Assembly: GCF_030127105.1 (NCBI RefSeq)
Contig: NZ_CP126161.1
Span: 1,922,001-1,986,000, forward strand
DNA length: 64,000 nucleotides
Direction of reading: 5' to 3'
From: Haloarcula pelagica
GTDB taxonomy: Archaea; Halobacteriota; Halobacteria; Halobacteriales; Haloarculaceae
This document shows positions 52,278 to 61,371 of this stretch, piece by piece (within the stretch, counting starts at the first letter, position 1; every line of letters starts with the position of its first letter). The position numbers and the translations under genes were made by a program. A model generated the notes under the pieces. It made no database searches and had not been told where the DNA came from. It saw nothing but the letters and a program-made list of their open reading frames with translations.

Positions 52278-54157
52278 GTGTCGACGCCGGTGACCTCGAA
52301 GCGGGCGCCGCCCTCCTCGCCGTCGGTGACCGACACCGACCAGTCGTGGGCGGCGACGATGTCCGCGACGATGTTCAGCCCGAACCCGGTGCCGTTGGCC
52401 TGCGTGGAGTAGCCCTGCTCGAACACCCGGTCGCGCTGGTCCTCGGGGATTCCCGGGCCGTCGTCGACGACGTAGAACCCGCGGTCGAGCGTGCCGACGG
52501 TGATCGTCCCGTCGGCCGCTCCGTGTTCGGGGGCGTCGTCGGTCTCCGGCCGACCGCCCGTCGAACCGTGTTCGATGGCGTTCCGAAAGAGGTTCTCGAA
52601 CAGTTGCTGGAGCCGTGAGGGGTCGGCTTCGACGACCGCGTCGCTCTCGATGTCCAGCGTCACCTCGGGGGCGTCGATGCTCCCCCAGGCCAACTCCGCG
52701 ACGGTCGCGATCTCGACGGCCTCGACCTCCGAGACGGTCTCGCCCTCACGGGCCAGCGAGAGGAGGTCGTCGATGAGTCGCTGCATCCGCCCGACCGCTC
52801 GCTGGGCGGCTTCGACGTGCTCCTCGTCGTCGGTCGTCAGCATGTCCAACCGTGCGTCGATGACCTGCAGTGGGTTCCGGAGGTCGTGGCTGACGATGCC
52901 CGCGAACTCCTCTAGGCGGTCGTTTTGCCGTTCGAGCGAGCGCTCCCGCCGCTTCCGTTCGGTCACGTCGTCGAGCAGGCCGACGAGGCGTCGTGACTCG
53001 CCGTTCGGGGTATCGACCGGATACGCGTCCGACTGGATCCACCGCACTGTCCCGTCTCGGTCGACCAGGCGGTACTCGAAGTGGTACTCGCCGTCGACGG
53101 TCCCCGCTTGGAGGTCGTCGAACATCGCTTCCATCACGGTGGTGACGTGGTCCTCGTCGTCGGGATGGACGTGTTCCAGCGCGGTCTCCAGCGGACTCCC
53201 GTGGAGGTTGTCCAGCGGACGCCCGGTCATGGCTTCGTAGCCGGGGCTGATATACAGCAACTCCCCGTCCGCGTCGAGCATCCAGATGACTTCGTTGAGG
53301 TGCGTCGCGATCCGTCGAAACCGTCGTTCGCTCTCTTCGAGGCGGTCCGTCTGGCGAACCCGCTCGGTCACGTCGCGCAGGACGACGGTGACGAACTGCT
53401 CGTCGTCGATCGCCGTCGCGGTCGCGTTGAGTTCGAGGTGTCGCCCCTCGCCGTCGGCGGCCGTGAGTTCGATCTGGTCCACAGCCAGCGCGTCGTCGCC
53501 GATCGCCCGACCGAGACACTGTTCGAGCGTCGCGGTCGTCTCGTCGTCGAGAGAGGAGAGCGCGGCAAGCGGGCTGCCGACGGCGCGCTCGCGGTCGGTG
53601 CCGACGGTCGCACAGAACGCGTCGTTGACGAACAGCAGCGTCCCCTCGGGGTCGCTGACGAAGGCCGGATCGGGGAGCGTCGTGAACAGCGACGCGAACC
53701 GCTGTTCGCTGTGGCGGTATCTGCTGTCGAGGCGCTCCGAGAGCGCCCGCCGTTCGAGGAGGTTCGCCAGCCGTCGGTGGAGCACCGGTTTCTCGATCGG
53801 GGTCGCGATGACATCGTCGACGACGTAGAGCCCGTCGATGGTGCGCCACTCCTCGGGATCGAACTGCTCGCTGACCGGCGCTTCGCTGACGAGCAACACC
53901 GGCGCGAACACCGGGGCGCTCGCCCGTTTCCACGCTCGCAGGGCCGTCTCGTGGCGGGCGAACGCGACGGTGTCGACGAGACAGAGGTCCGTCGACTCGT
54001 CCAGGCGCGGCTCCGTGGCGGTCCCGACCGTGAAACTCTCCGAGAGCCACTCCCCGAGGAGTTCGCCGTTGCGGTCGTGATCGAACAGGAGCTCGATGCG
54101 GTCGGTCGACTCGGCGAACAGCGGTCCGCCGGCCGACGTTCCCTGCCCGTCGTCCAT
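52271..54157 (-). CDS. PAS-domain sensor histidine kinase
   Basis: 628 residues. Receiver-like N-terminus (about 20-130), two PAS domains (about 150-265, 275-400; ending VVLRDVTERV and VGLLDDVTERKRRE), HisKA with the phospho-acceptor His in FAGIVSHDLRNPLQVIDARL (about residue 425), and HATPase with FENLFRNAIEHGS (N box), VVDDGPGIPEDQ (G1) and GTGFGLNIVADIV (G2). Soluble, no membrane segment. Its 3' end overlaps the convergent RFC-like gene by 7 bases. Partner regulator not in view. Confidence 0.95.
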   Translation of the reverse strand: MDDGQGTSAGGPLFAESTDRIELLFDHDRNGELLGEWLSESFTVGTATEPRLDESTDLCLVDTVAFARHETALRAWKRASAPVFAPVLLVSEAPVSEQFDPEEWRTIDGLYVVDDVIATPIEKPVLHRRLANLLERRALSERLDSRYRHSEQRFASLFTTLPDPAFVSDPEGTLLFVNDAFCATVGTDRERAVGSPLAALSSLDDETTATLEQCLGRAIGDDALAVDQIELTAADGEGRHLELNATATAIDDEQFVTVVLRDVTERVRQTDRLEESERRFRRIATHLNEVIWMLDADGELLYISPGYEAMTGRPLDNLHGSPLETALEHVHPDDEDHVTTVMEAMFDDLQAGTVDGEYHFEYRLVDRDGTVRWIQSDAYPVDTPNGESRRLVGLLDDVTERKRRERSLERQNDRLEEFAGIVSHDLRNPLQVIDARLDMLTTDDEEHVEAAQRAVGRMQRLIDDLLSLAREGETVSEVEAVEIATVAELAWGSIDAPEVTLDIESDAVVEADPSRLQQLFENLFRNAIEHGSTGGRPETDDAPEHGAADGTITVGTLDRGFYVVDDGPGIPEDQRDRVFEQGYSTQANGTGFGLNIVADIVAAHDWSVSVTDGEEGGARFEVTGVDTY

Positions 54158-54160
54158 CGG

Positions 54161-55618
54161 CTATCGGTCGCTCCGTTCGATGTCCGGCGTCCCTTCGAGC
54201 AGGCCGCTGGCGTCCGTGAGCGGATCGCCGATAACGATTCCGTCCGATGTGATCTCGAACTCCCGGAGCGTCCGTTCGAACGTGCTGACGCGCTTTTTCA
54301 ACACGCCGACCACCTTCCGAAGCTCCCCGTTGAGTTCGATGTGGCGCAGGAAGACGACGTTGTCGGCGAGGTAGCTGATACCGGCCTCCGTGGCTTCGAA
54401 CGACCCAGTCACCGATCCCACCTCGTCGACGAAGATGACGGTCACGCCCATGTTCTTGAGGTAGCGACCCAGCGCGTGGAGCTTCCCGACGAGGGCGTCC
54501 TCGTTGCCCTGCAGGGAGAGCTTGTAGCCGTTGATCCCGTCGATCATGACGACGCTGACGCCCCGCTCCTCGACCTGTTCCCGGACGTGTGCGGCGAACT
54601 GCTCGGCGGAGTAGTCAAGCGCCTCGACGGCCTCGACGGTGAGCGCGCCGTCAGTTTCGAGCGTTGAGACGGGAATCCCGATCGACTCACAGCGGTGGCG
54701 GAAGGTCCGGGGGGACTCCTCGAAGTGGTAGATCGCCGAGCGTTCGCCCTGGTCGGCCGCGGCCTGCATGAACAGCGTCCCCGTCGTGGTCTTGCCGACG
54801 CCGGTCGGGCCGCTGACGACCGTGATCGTCCCTCGCTCGATGCCCCCGCCCAGCAGCGTGTCCAGTTCGGCGTTCCCCGAGGGGATCGGTGTCGTGTCGA
54901 ACTCCGTGGCGTGATCGCCCGGGTCCAGGATCGGGTACACCGAGATGCCGGCGTCGGTGATCTCCATGGAGTGTGCGCCGCTCTGGCGATCCGAACCGCG
55001 GAACTTCGGCACCGACAGCGACCGGCCCTCGTCGTCCCGCCGGAGTTCGACGATGCCGTCCGCGAGAAACTGGAGGTCGTCGTCCGGCGTCTCGGCGGAC
55101 CGCTGTGAGGTAAACAGCACGGTCGCGTCGGCCTCTTTCAGGTACCGCATGAACGAGATGACTTCCTTGCGGAACTGGAACTCGTCACTGGAGAGGTAGC
55201 GAAACTGCGTCACCGGGTCGACGAACACGCGGTCCGGTTCCATCTCGTCGACGCTGTCACGGATCCGTCGCTGGATCGGCTCGCGGTCGACCTCGTCGGC
55301 CTCGAAGATACTGTAGGACTGATCCTCCGCGAAAAACGCCGATGAGGGACTCAGATCCAGAAACGTCACGCCAGAGAGATCGAAGCCGAGCGCCGTTGCG
55401 TTCTCGCGGATGTCGTCGGTCGCTTCCTCGAGGTTGATATACAGCACCGACTCGCCCGCGGCGGCGCCTTCGGTCAGGAAGTGCAGGCCCAGCACCGTCT
55501 TTCCGGTCCCGGGTGCGCCACGGACGAGGTAGCTCCGGCCGCCGAGCAGTCCGCCGTCGAGAACGCCGTCGAGTCCGTCGACACCGGTGGAGAGCCGGCC
55601 GGTTTCACTCGTCGTCAT
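54161..55618 (-). CDS. KaiC-like RecA-superfamily ATPase, two domains
   Basis: 485 residues with two KaiC/RadA-type ATPase domains. Walker A in the first: VRGAPGTGKTVLGLHFLTEG (about 33-52); in the second: VSGPTGVGKTTTGTLFMQAA (about 267-286). The Glu pair YINLEEATDDI and YHFEESPRTF follow each. KaiC-like proteins of archaea serve in signalling, often near histidine kinases; here the kinase gene follows directly, 3 bases downstream. Start at ATG 55618. Confidence 0.93.
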   Translation of the reverse strand: MTTSETGRLSTGVDGLDGVLDGGLLGGRSYLVRGAPGTGKTVLGLHFLTEGAAAGESVLYINLEEATDDIRENATALGFDLSGVTFLDLSPSSAFFAEDQSYSIFEADEVDREPIQRRIRDSVDEMEPDRVFVDPVTQFRYLSSDEFQFRKEVISFMRYLKEADATVLFTSQRSAETPDDDLQFLADGIVELRRDDEGRSLSVPKFRGSDRQSGAHSMEITDAGISVYPILDPGDHATEFDTTPIPSGNAELDTLLGGGIERGTITVVSGPTGVGKTTTGTLFMQAAADQGERSAIYHFEESPRTFRHRCESIGIPVSTLETDGALTVEAVEALDYSAEQFAAHVREQVEERGVSVVMIDGINGYKLSLQGNEDALVGKLHALGRYLKNMGVTVIFVDEVGSVTGSFEATEAGISYLADNVVFLRHIELNGELRKVVGVLKKRVSTFERTLREFEITSDGIVIGDPLTDASGLLEGTPDIERSDR

Positions 55619-55767
55619 ATCACCTGGGTTGGGCTGCCCCGTACAAGGCTTTCCCCCTTCCATTCTCAGTGTTGAGATGCGTCCCGACCACGGTAGCAGT
55701 GTCGGCCCCTGGCGGTCACATCACTCGGTCGATCACGGTGTTCGCGGATTCCACGGCTTCGAAATCC

Positions 55768-55786
55768 TTTTAGGCGCTTCGGAGGG
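55768..55786 (+). promoter_or_regulatory. Probable promoter and SD-like site for the rps24e operon
   Basis: A CTTTTAGG TATA-like element lies near 55767-55774, about 30 bases before ATG 55805, with GGAGGG at 55781-55786. The layout is usual for a highly expressed ribosomal protein gene with a short leader. Confidence 0.4.
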
Positions 55787-55804
55787 AAGTAGAGCCAACG
55801 AACT

Positions 55805-56110
55805 ATGGACATCGATATCATCAACGAGGACGAGAATCCGATGTTGCACAGGACGGACGTCCGGTTCGAGGTCGTCCACGACGAGGCCACGCCCTCCCGA
55901 CTCTCCGTGCGTGACTCGCTGGCCGCCATGCTGAACAAGGACGCCGACGAGGTCGTCATCCACGAACTCGACACCAAGTTCGGCATGCGCAAGACCGTCG
56001 GCTACGCGAAGGTCTACGAGAGCCCCGAACACGCCCGCGATGTCGAGCAGGACTACATGCTCGAACGCAACAAGATCGTCGCCGACGGCGAAGAGGGTGA
56101 GGAGGCATAA
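55805..56110 (+). CDS. rps24e: 30S ribosomal protein S24e
   Basis: 101 residues. [40 protein letters not shown] and [20 protein letters not shown] are the typical S24e signature regions. A small-subunit protein of archaeal and eukaryotic ribosomes. Its stop overlaps the rps27ae start (TAATG). Confidence 0.98.
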   Translation: MDIDIINEDENPMLHRTDVRFEVVHDEATPSRLSVRDSLAAMLNKDADEVVIHELDTKFGMRKTVGYAKVYESPEHARDVEQDYMLERNKIVADGEEGEEA

Positions 56111-56241
56111 TGCCCCACCACGAATACTACTCCGACGGTAAACTCGACCGCGAACTGTGCCCGCGCTGCGGTGACACGGTGCTTGCCGACCACGACGACC
56201 GCACGCACTGCGGGAAGTGCGGTTACACCGAGTGGAAGTAA
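56110..56241 (+). CDS. rps27ae: 30S ribosomal protein S27ae
   Basis: 43 residues. A four-cysteine zinc ribbon: [19 protein letters not shown] then GKCGYTEWK (C-x2-C...C-x2-C). The start ATG overlaps the S24e stop by one base. Archaeal S27ae lacks the ubiquitin fusion seen in eukaryotes. The Kae1-Bud32 gene follows 8 bases later, the usual archaeal order. Confidence 0.97.
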   Translation: MPHHEYYSDGKLDRELCPRCGDTVLADHDDRTHCGKCGYTEWK

Positions 56242-56249
56242 CGGGCCGT

Positions 56250-57917
56250 ATGCGCGTTCTCGGTATCGAAGGCACCGCCTGGGCAGCCAGTGCTTCGGTG
56301 TTCGAGACCGACGATCCCGCGGTCGTAGCGAGCGACGATCACGTCTTCATCGAGACCGACGCCTACCAGCCCGACAGCGGCGGCATCCACCCGCGAGAGG
56401 CCGCCGAACACATGGGCGAGGCGATCCCCCAGGTCGTCGGGACGGCACTCTCTCACGCCCGCGAGCGGGCCGACGCCGCCGGGGAGACGGGACCGCCGGT
56501 CGATGCCGTGGCCTTCTCGCGTGGCCCCGGCCTCGGGCCGTGTCTCCGCATCGTCGCGACCGCCGCCCGCGCCGTCGCCCAGCGCCTGGACGTTCCCCTC
56601 GTCGGGGTCAACCACATGGTCGCCCACCTGGAGGTCGGCCGCTACCGCTCCGGGTTCGACTCGCCGGTCTGTCTGAACGCCTCCGGCGCGAACGCCCACG
56701 TCCTGGGCTACCGGAACGGTCGGTACCGCGTGCTGGGCGAGACGATGGACACCGGCGTCGGCAACGCCATCGACAAGTTCACCCGCCACGTCGGCTGGCA
56801 ACACCCCGGCGGGCCGAAAGTCGAGCGCCGCGCCCGCGAGGGCGAGTATCACCCGCTGCCCTACGTCGTCAAGGGGATGGACTTCTCCTTTTCGGGGATC
56901 ATGTCCGCCGCGAAGCAGGCCGTCGACGACGACACGCCGGTCGAAAACGTCTGTCGCGGGATGGAGGAGACGATCTTCGCGATGCTCACCGAGGTCGCCG
57001 AGCGCGCGCTGTCGCTGACCGGCGCCGACGAACTCGTCCTCGGGGGCGGCGTCGGCCAGAACGAGCGCCTCCAGGGGATGCTCCGGGAGATGTGCGAGCA
57101 ACGCGGGGCCGACTTCTACGCCCCCGAGGACCGCTTCCTGCGGGACAACGCCGGCATGATCGCGATGCTTGGCGCCCGGATGGTCGCCGCCGGCGACACG
57201 CTCGCGATCGAGGAGTCGGGGATCGACTCGAACTTCCGGCCCGACGAGGTGCCGGTCACCTGGCGGGCCGACGAGGCCGTCGGGGCCGACGCGGATCGAC
57301 GGGTCGACGGGTCGACCGACCACGAGGCGACCGAAGTCACCGGTGCGGAGGCGACCGTCAGGATCGAGGCCGACCGCGTCGTCAAGGAGCGGGTCCCGCG
57401 GAGCTACCGCCACCCGGCGCTGGACGAGCGGCTGCGGACCGAACGCACCCGCCAGGAGGTCCGCCTGACGAGTGACGCCCGCCGGAACGGCGTCCCGACG
57501 CCGCTGGTCCGGGACGTGGACCTCCGGGACTCCCGGATCGTCTTCCAGCGGGTCGGCGACGAGGACCTGCGCGGAGCGTTGACCGAATCCCACGTCCGGG
57601 ATGTCGGTCGCGCACTCGCTCGTATCCACGACGCCGGCTTCGTCCACGGCGACCCGACGACGCGGAACGTTCGGGTCCGGCCCGGGGCCGACCGTCGGCG
57701 CACCTTCCTCATCGACTTCGGCCTGGGCTACTACACCGACGAACCCGAGGACCACGCGATGGACCTCCACGTCTTCGCCCAGTCGCTGGCCGGCACCGCC
57801 GACGACCCCGACGCACTGTTCGAGGCGGCGCTGTCGGCCTACCGTGCCGAGGCGAGCGATCCCGACCCCGTGCTGGCGTCGCTCGACGACATCGAGGGCC
57901 GCGGGCGCTACCGGTAG
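56250..57917 (+). CDS. tRNA N6-threonylcarbamoyladenosine synthase Kae1 fused to Bud32 kinase
   Basis: 555 residues. The Kae1 domain (about 1-325) has the metal site VNHMVAHLEVGR (H-x3-H, about 109-113) and GGGVGQNERLQGML. After a linker (about 335-360) the Bud32 domain follows: EADRVVKERVPRSYRHPALD, catalytic FVHGDPTTRNVRVR (H-G-D...N) and LIDFGLGYYTDEPEDHAMDL. Together with Cgi121 and Pcc1 it forms KEOPS, which puts t6A on ANN-decoding tRNAs. Start at ATG 56250. Confidence 0.97.
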   Translation: MRVLGIEGTAWAASASVFETDDPAVVASDDHVFIETDAYQPDSGGIHPREAAEHMGEAIPQVVGTALSHARERADAAGETGPPVDAVAFSRGPGLGPCLRIVATAARAVAQRLDVPLVGVNHMVAHLEVGRYRSGFDSPVCLNASGANAHVLGYRNGRYRVLGETMDTGVGNAIDKFTRHVGWQHPGGPKVERRAREGEYHPLPYVVKGMDFSFSGIMSAAKQAVDDDTPVENVCRGMEETIFAMLTEVAERALSLTGADELVLGGGVGQNERLQGMLREMCEQRGADFYAPEDRFLRDNAGMIAMLGARMVAAGDTLAIEESGIDSNFRPDEVPVTWRADEAVGADADRRVDGSTDHEATEVTGAEATVRIEADRVVKERVPRSYRHPALDERLRTERTRQEVRLTSDARRNGVPTPLVRDVDLRDSRIVFQRVGDEDLRGALTESHVRDVGRALARIHDAGFVHGDPTTRNVRVRPGADRRRTFLIDFGLGYYTDEPEDHAMDLHVFAQSLAGTADDPDALFEAALSAYRAEASDPDPVLASLDDIEGRGRYR

Positions 57918-58012
57918 TCGCCGGGTCGCTACCGGTACGATGGGCTTACCCGCTCGCACCCAACACTGCCGAGGTGACAACTGACTTAACGCCCGGGACA
58001 GTATCGGGTGGT

Positions 58013-58288
58013 ATGGACGACAAGCCACAGTCCGGGACCCTCTTTGGCGTGCCGTACAACTTCGAGCGACCGAGCCTCAAACGCCTCGTGTCCTCGTACT
58101 GGAAGCCGGGCGAGGGGATGCTCGTCGAGAAGCCCTTCGGCATCGGCTACACGCTGAACCTGGCCAACTGGCGGGCCTGGGTCGTACTGCTGGTCGCCGG
58201 CGTGATGCTGTACCTCGAACGCAGTAGCAAGCGGAAGGCACTCGACGAGGACGACGAGGACGAACCGGTCGAAGTCGTCGTCGACTGA
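58013..58288 (+). CDS. DUF5808-like small membrane protein
   Basis: 91 residues. GTLFGVPYNFERPSLKRLVS then SSYWKPGEGMLVEKPFGIGY is a conserved haloarchaeal and bacterial block (DUF5808), followed by one membrane helix (AWVVLLVAGVMLYLE) and an acidic tail. Start at ATG 58013. Function unknown. Confidence 0.8.
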   Translation: MDDKPQSGTLFGVPYNFERPSLKRLVSSYWKPGEGMLVEKPFGIGYTLNLANWRAWVVLLVAGVMLYLERSSKRKALDEDDEDEPVEVVVD

Positions 58289-58365
58289 GACGCTCTGGCT
58301 CCCGATATCGTCCGGCAGTAGACGGTTTCGACGGCTCTTTTGCCGTCGCTTCCCCCCCTTGTGGT

Positions 58366-58939
58366 ATGCTCAACTTCGTGACGACCAACCCCGGGAAGGT
58401 CCGGGAGGCGGTATCGTATCTCGACGACGATGTCACACAGTTCGACTTCGACTATCCGGAGATCCAGGCCGACGACCTGGCCGCGGTGGCCGCCCACGGC
58501 GCACGGTCGGCCTACCGCGCCGCGGACGGCCCCGTCGTCGTCGACGACGCCGGCCTCTTCGTCGACGCCTTCGACGGCTTCCCCGGCCCCTATTCCTCGT
58601 ACGTCGAGGACACCGTCGGCGTCGAGCGGGTCTGGCGCATGACCGAACCCGAGCCGGACCGCTCGGCGGCGTTCAAGACCGTCGTCGCCTACTGTGACGG
58701 CGACGCGCTGTCGGCCGAGCGGGTCGACGAGGGGGAGCGACGAGCCACCCGTGGCGCTGTTCGAGGGCCGGGTCGACGGCCGCCTCGTCGCGCCCCGGGG
58801 CGAGGGTGGCTTCGGCTTCGATCCGATCTTCGAACACGACGGGACCACCTTCGCCGAGATGGACACCGAGGAGAAAAACGCCGTCTCCCACCGCGGGCGC
58901 GCCCTCGAATCGTTCGCCGCGTGGTACGCCGACCGATGA
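58366..58939 (+). pseudogene. rdgB: XTP/dITP pyrophosphatase (Ham1/RdgB), frame broken by one extra G
   Basis: The first part (LNFVTTNPGKVREAVSYL, VVVDDAGLFVDAFDGFPGPY with the catalytic Asp, [13 protein letters not shown]) and the second part ([53 protein letters not shown]) are Ham1 family blocks in two different frames. The switch is at the five-G run 58731-58735; with four Gs, one 190-residue protein results, ending at TGA 58937-58939. The enzyme removes deaminated purine nucleotides. The next gene starts inside this stop (ATGA). Error or real mutation undecided. Confidence 0.87.
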
Positions 58940-59712
58940 CCGTCGCCGGGGCGGCGCTGATCACCGGTGCCTCGGCGGGGATCGGTGCGGCGCTCGCTCG
59001 CGAGTTCGCCGACAACGGCCACGACGTAGTGCTCGTCGCCCGCCGCGAGGAGCGCCTGCGGTCGCTGGCGGCAGAGGTCGAACGCGAGTACGGCGTCGAC
59101 GCCACGCCGATCGCGATGGACTTAGACGACGCCCGGGCGGCGCTTGAGCTGTACGAGACCGTCACCGACCGGGGGCTGGAGGTCGGCGTGCTCGTCAACA
59201 ACGTCGGCGTCGGCACCTACGGCCCGTTCGCCGACAGCGACCTCGACGCCGAGCGCACGCAGTTACGGCTCAACGTCGTCCTCCCGGTGGAACTGACCCG
59301 CCTCTTTCTCGACGAGTTCGACGACGGCGGCGCGGTGCTGTCGGTCGGTTCGATGGCCGGCTTCCAGCCTGGCCCCTTCCTCCCGGGCTACTACGCCAGC
59401 AAGGCCTACGTCAACAGTTTCACGCAGGCTATCGCCGAGGAGCTACGCGGGACGCCGGTCGACGTGACGGTCGTCTGTCCCGGCCCCGTCGAGACGGAGT
59501 TCCAGGAGCGGGCCGGCATGGGCGACTCGACCGTCGGCTCGCTGACGACCAACACTCCGGAGGCGGTCGCGACGGCCGCCTACGACGGCCTCGTCGCCGG
59601 CGAGACGGTCGTCGTCCCGAGCCGGCTGCTGCGGGCGGTCGACGTGCTGGGTCGGCTCGCGCCCCGTTCGGTGACGCGGCGACTCGCCCGCCTGGTCAAC
59701 GAGGGCCGCTGA
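58936..59712 (+). CDS. SDR family oxidoreductase
   Basis: 258 residues. NAD(P) motif [19 protein letters not shown] (about 8-26), NNVGVGTYG, catalytic Ser region [10 protein letters not shown] and [11 protein letters not shown] (Y-x3-K, about 154-158). Classic short-chain dehydrogenase. The RRE near residue 37 suggests NADP(H). Its ATG overlaps the rdgB stop, so the two are translationally coupled. Substrate unknown. Confidence 0.93.
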   Translation: MTVAGAALITGASAGIGAALAREFADNGHDVVLVARREERLRSLAAEVEREYGVDATPIAMDLDDARAALELYETVTDRGLEVGVLVNNVGVGTYGPFADSDLDAERTQLRLNVVLPVELTRLFLDEFDDGGAVLSVGSMAGFQPGPFLPGYYASKAYVNSFTQAIAEELRGTPVDVTVVCPGPVETEFQERAGMGDSTVGSLTTNTPEAVATAAYDGLVAGETVVVPSRLLRAVDVLGRLAPRSVTRRLARLVNEGR

Positions 59713-60517
59713 CGGGCTGTTCGAGCAGTCGGTCGCCGGTCCCATCACAGACGACGGTGGCGACCTCGTAGCTCGAACAGCAGGACTCGACGGTGTCGGT
59801 GCTGAACGTCGCGGGACTGCCGTCGGGACACTCCCGGACGAACACGCGCAGGCCGGCCAGGACCTCGCCGCGGGCGGCGGGCGAGAGCTTCGCCCACTCG
59901 TCGGTCCAGTCGGCCAGCGTCCGGGCCGCGGCGACATCGACGCGCAACGCCGTGTTCGAGGGCCACTGGCCCAGTCGCTCTCCGTCGCGGTTGATCGCGA
60001 CCGCGCCGTCGAACTCCTCGAGACCGACCTCGCCGGCCGTCAGGCCGAGCAGGTCGAGGACCCGCTCGGGGTCGACGCTCTCGGGGACCTCGCGGAGTTC
60101 GCGGTGCCAGGCGTCGTCGAACGCCCCGGTCAGACAGAGGTCGTCGACCTCCGCACAGGGCTCCAGTACGTCGAGGTCCAGCAACATCGTCTCCAGTTCG
60201 ACGCCTTCCTCCTCGAAGCGACTGGTACCCGCCCGGGCGGCCGGCCCCTTCCCGAACCAGGCGAGCAGCCAGGGGGGCATATACCGTTTGGTCAGCTCCG
60301 GGGTCCCCGGGACCAGATAGCCCCGGAGCCAGATCGACAGCGCCGAGACGGCGAGGACCAGCGCGGCCGCGACGCCGGCGAGCACCGGTGTCGTCGCCAC
60401 TGCGATCCCGACACCGACCGCGCCCGCCAGCGCGACCGCGATCGCGCTGTTGACGATCGTACAGGGCAGACAGCGGTTCTCGCCGGTGTACTCGGGGTCT
60501 CGGAGTCGGGCCAGCAT
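59696..60517 (-). CDS. Haloarchaeal membrane protein with cysteine-bearing N-terminus, unknown
   Basis: 273 residues. MLARLRDPEYTGENRCLPCT (C-x2-C) leads into two membrane helices (IVNSAIAVALAGAVGVGIAV; VLAGVAAALVLAVSALSIWL), then a soluble domain (YLVPGTPELTKRYMPPWLL ... VETMLLDLD-like EEEGVELETMLL ... DTVESCCSSYEVATVVCDG) with further cysteines at the end. Two cysteine clusters could bind metal. Start at ATG 60517; GTG 60556 also possible. Overlaps the convergent SDR end by 17 bases. Confidence 0.68.
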   Translation of the reverse strand: MLARLRDPEYTGENRCLPCTIVNSAIAVALAGAVGVGIAVATTPVLAGVAAALVLAVSALSIWLRGYLVPGTPELTKRYMPPWLLAWFGKGPAARAGTSRFEEEGVELETMLLDLDVLEPCAEVDDLCLTGAFDDAWHRELREVPESVDPERVLDLLGLTAGEVGLEEFDGAVAINRDGERLGQWPSNTALRVDVAAARTLADWTDEWAKLSPAARGEVLAGLRVFVRECPDGSPATFSTDTVESCCSSYEVATVVCDGTGDRLLEQPVSGPR

Positions 60518-60568
60518 CTCTGTCCGCCGTTCGTCGCTCGACGCAAAAACTCCCACGCCTCCGCCGGG

Positions 60569-61042
60569 TCAGGCACGCGGGTCCCGGTCGGGGCCGGGGT
60601 ACTCCCCGTCCTCGACGGCGGCGTACAGCGACGCCGGGTCGAACAGCCGGGCGAAGGCGTCGGGCGGTCTGACGCTCAGGTGCATGTGTGCCTGGAGCGC
60701 GGCGCCGGTCTTCGCGCTCCGGAGCCCCTCGTCGTAGGACAGCAGGTGTGCGGCCCCGCCGCGGTACGCCGAGGCCAGCGCCGGGTGATCGCCGGCCGGG
60801 TGTTCGACCCGCTCGCGCTCGGTCTCGATCCGGTCGCGCCAGTCGGCCGCCAGCGACGGCTCGCTCAGTGCCTCGATCACCGCCTGCGCGTCGTCGAGCA
60901 GGGGGTCGCTGGCGACGAGGGTCACCCAGGAGTGCCGGCGCACGTGATCCAGCGCGGCGCGGGCCGGCCCGTCGCCACACAGCAGATCGGCCGCCAGCAC
61001 GTCGGCGTCGGCGACGACGCGGGCGGGCGATGCCTCAGGCAT
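60569..61042 (-). CDS. PIN-like domain protein
   Basis: 157 residues. RVVADADVLAADLLCGDGPA (Asp pair at the N-terminus), a helical middle with HPALASAYRGGAAHLLSYDE (Asp near the end) and GLRSAKTGAALQAHMHLSV fit a PIN-like nuclease fold in which three or four acidic residues bind metal. Preceded by a 31-residue gene overlapping its start by 8 bases. Could be a VapC-type toxin. Confidence 0.68.
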   Translation of the reverse strand: MPEASPARVVADADVLAADLLCGDGPARAALDHVRRHSWVTLVASDPLLDDAQAVIEALSEPSLAADWRDRIETERERVEHPAGDHPALASAYRGGAAHLLSYDEGLRSAKTGAALQAHMHLSVRPPDAFARLFDPASLYAAVEDGEYPGPDRDPRA

Positions 61043-61130
61043 CGTCACGGCGCTCCGTGAGCGCCTCGCGGACCCGCTCGACGGTCGTCTCGTACTCGCC
61101 GGCCCGCTCGAACAGGTCGTCCCAGGTCAT
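61035..61130 (-). CDS. 31-residue protein overlapping the PIN-like gene
   Basis: MTWDDLFERAGEYETTVERV then REALTERRDDA. An amphipathic helical peptide of charged residues. It overlaps the PIN-like gene start by 8 bases, the coupled arrangement typical of antitoxin-toxin pairs. Short, but start, stop and spacing argue that it is real. Confidence 0.6.
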   Translation of the reverse strand: MTWDDLFERAGEYETTVERVREALTERRDDA

Positions 61131-61371
61131 ACGGGGACGACGGGCCGAGGCACAAAAACCGTCCCGTCTGCCGCGTGTCTGACGGGTGTTTATCTCCCGA
61201 GAAGCCATCCGTTCACCCGGGCGCGCACCGGCGACCAATCCTATCCTATCCTCCCACAGCGCGCCCGGATACCCCATACCCCTCTCTGTACCCGTGTGCC
61301 ACAGGCTGGCCGTTCGTACAGATAGTTTCCACTCTGTGTGGCGACCCGCCAGTTCGGTACAGCCGGGAGTC

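Noticed and set aside
58366-59712. A 448-residue RdgB-SDR fusion
   Set aside because: Arises from the G-run frameshift; the SDR has its own ATG overlapping the true RdgB stop.
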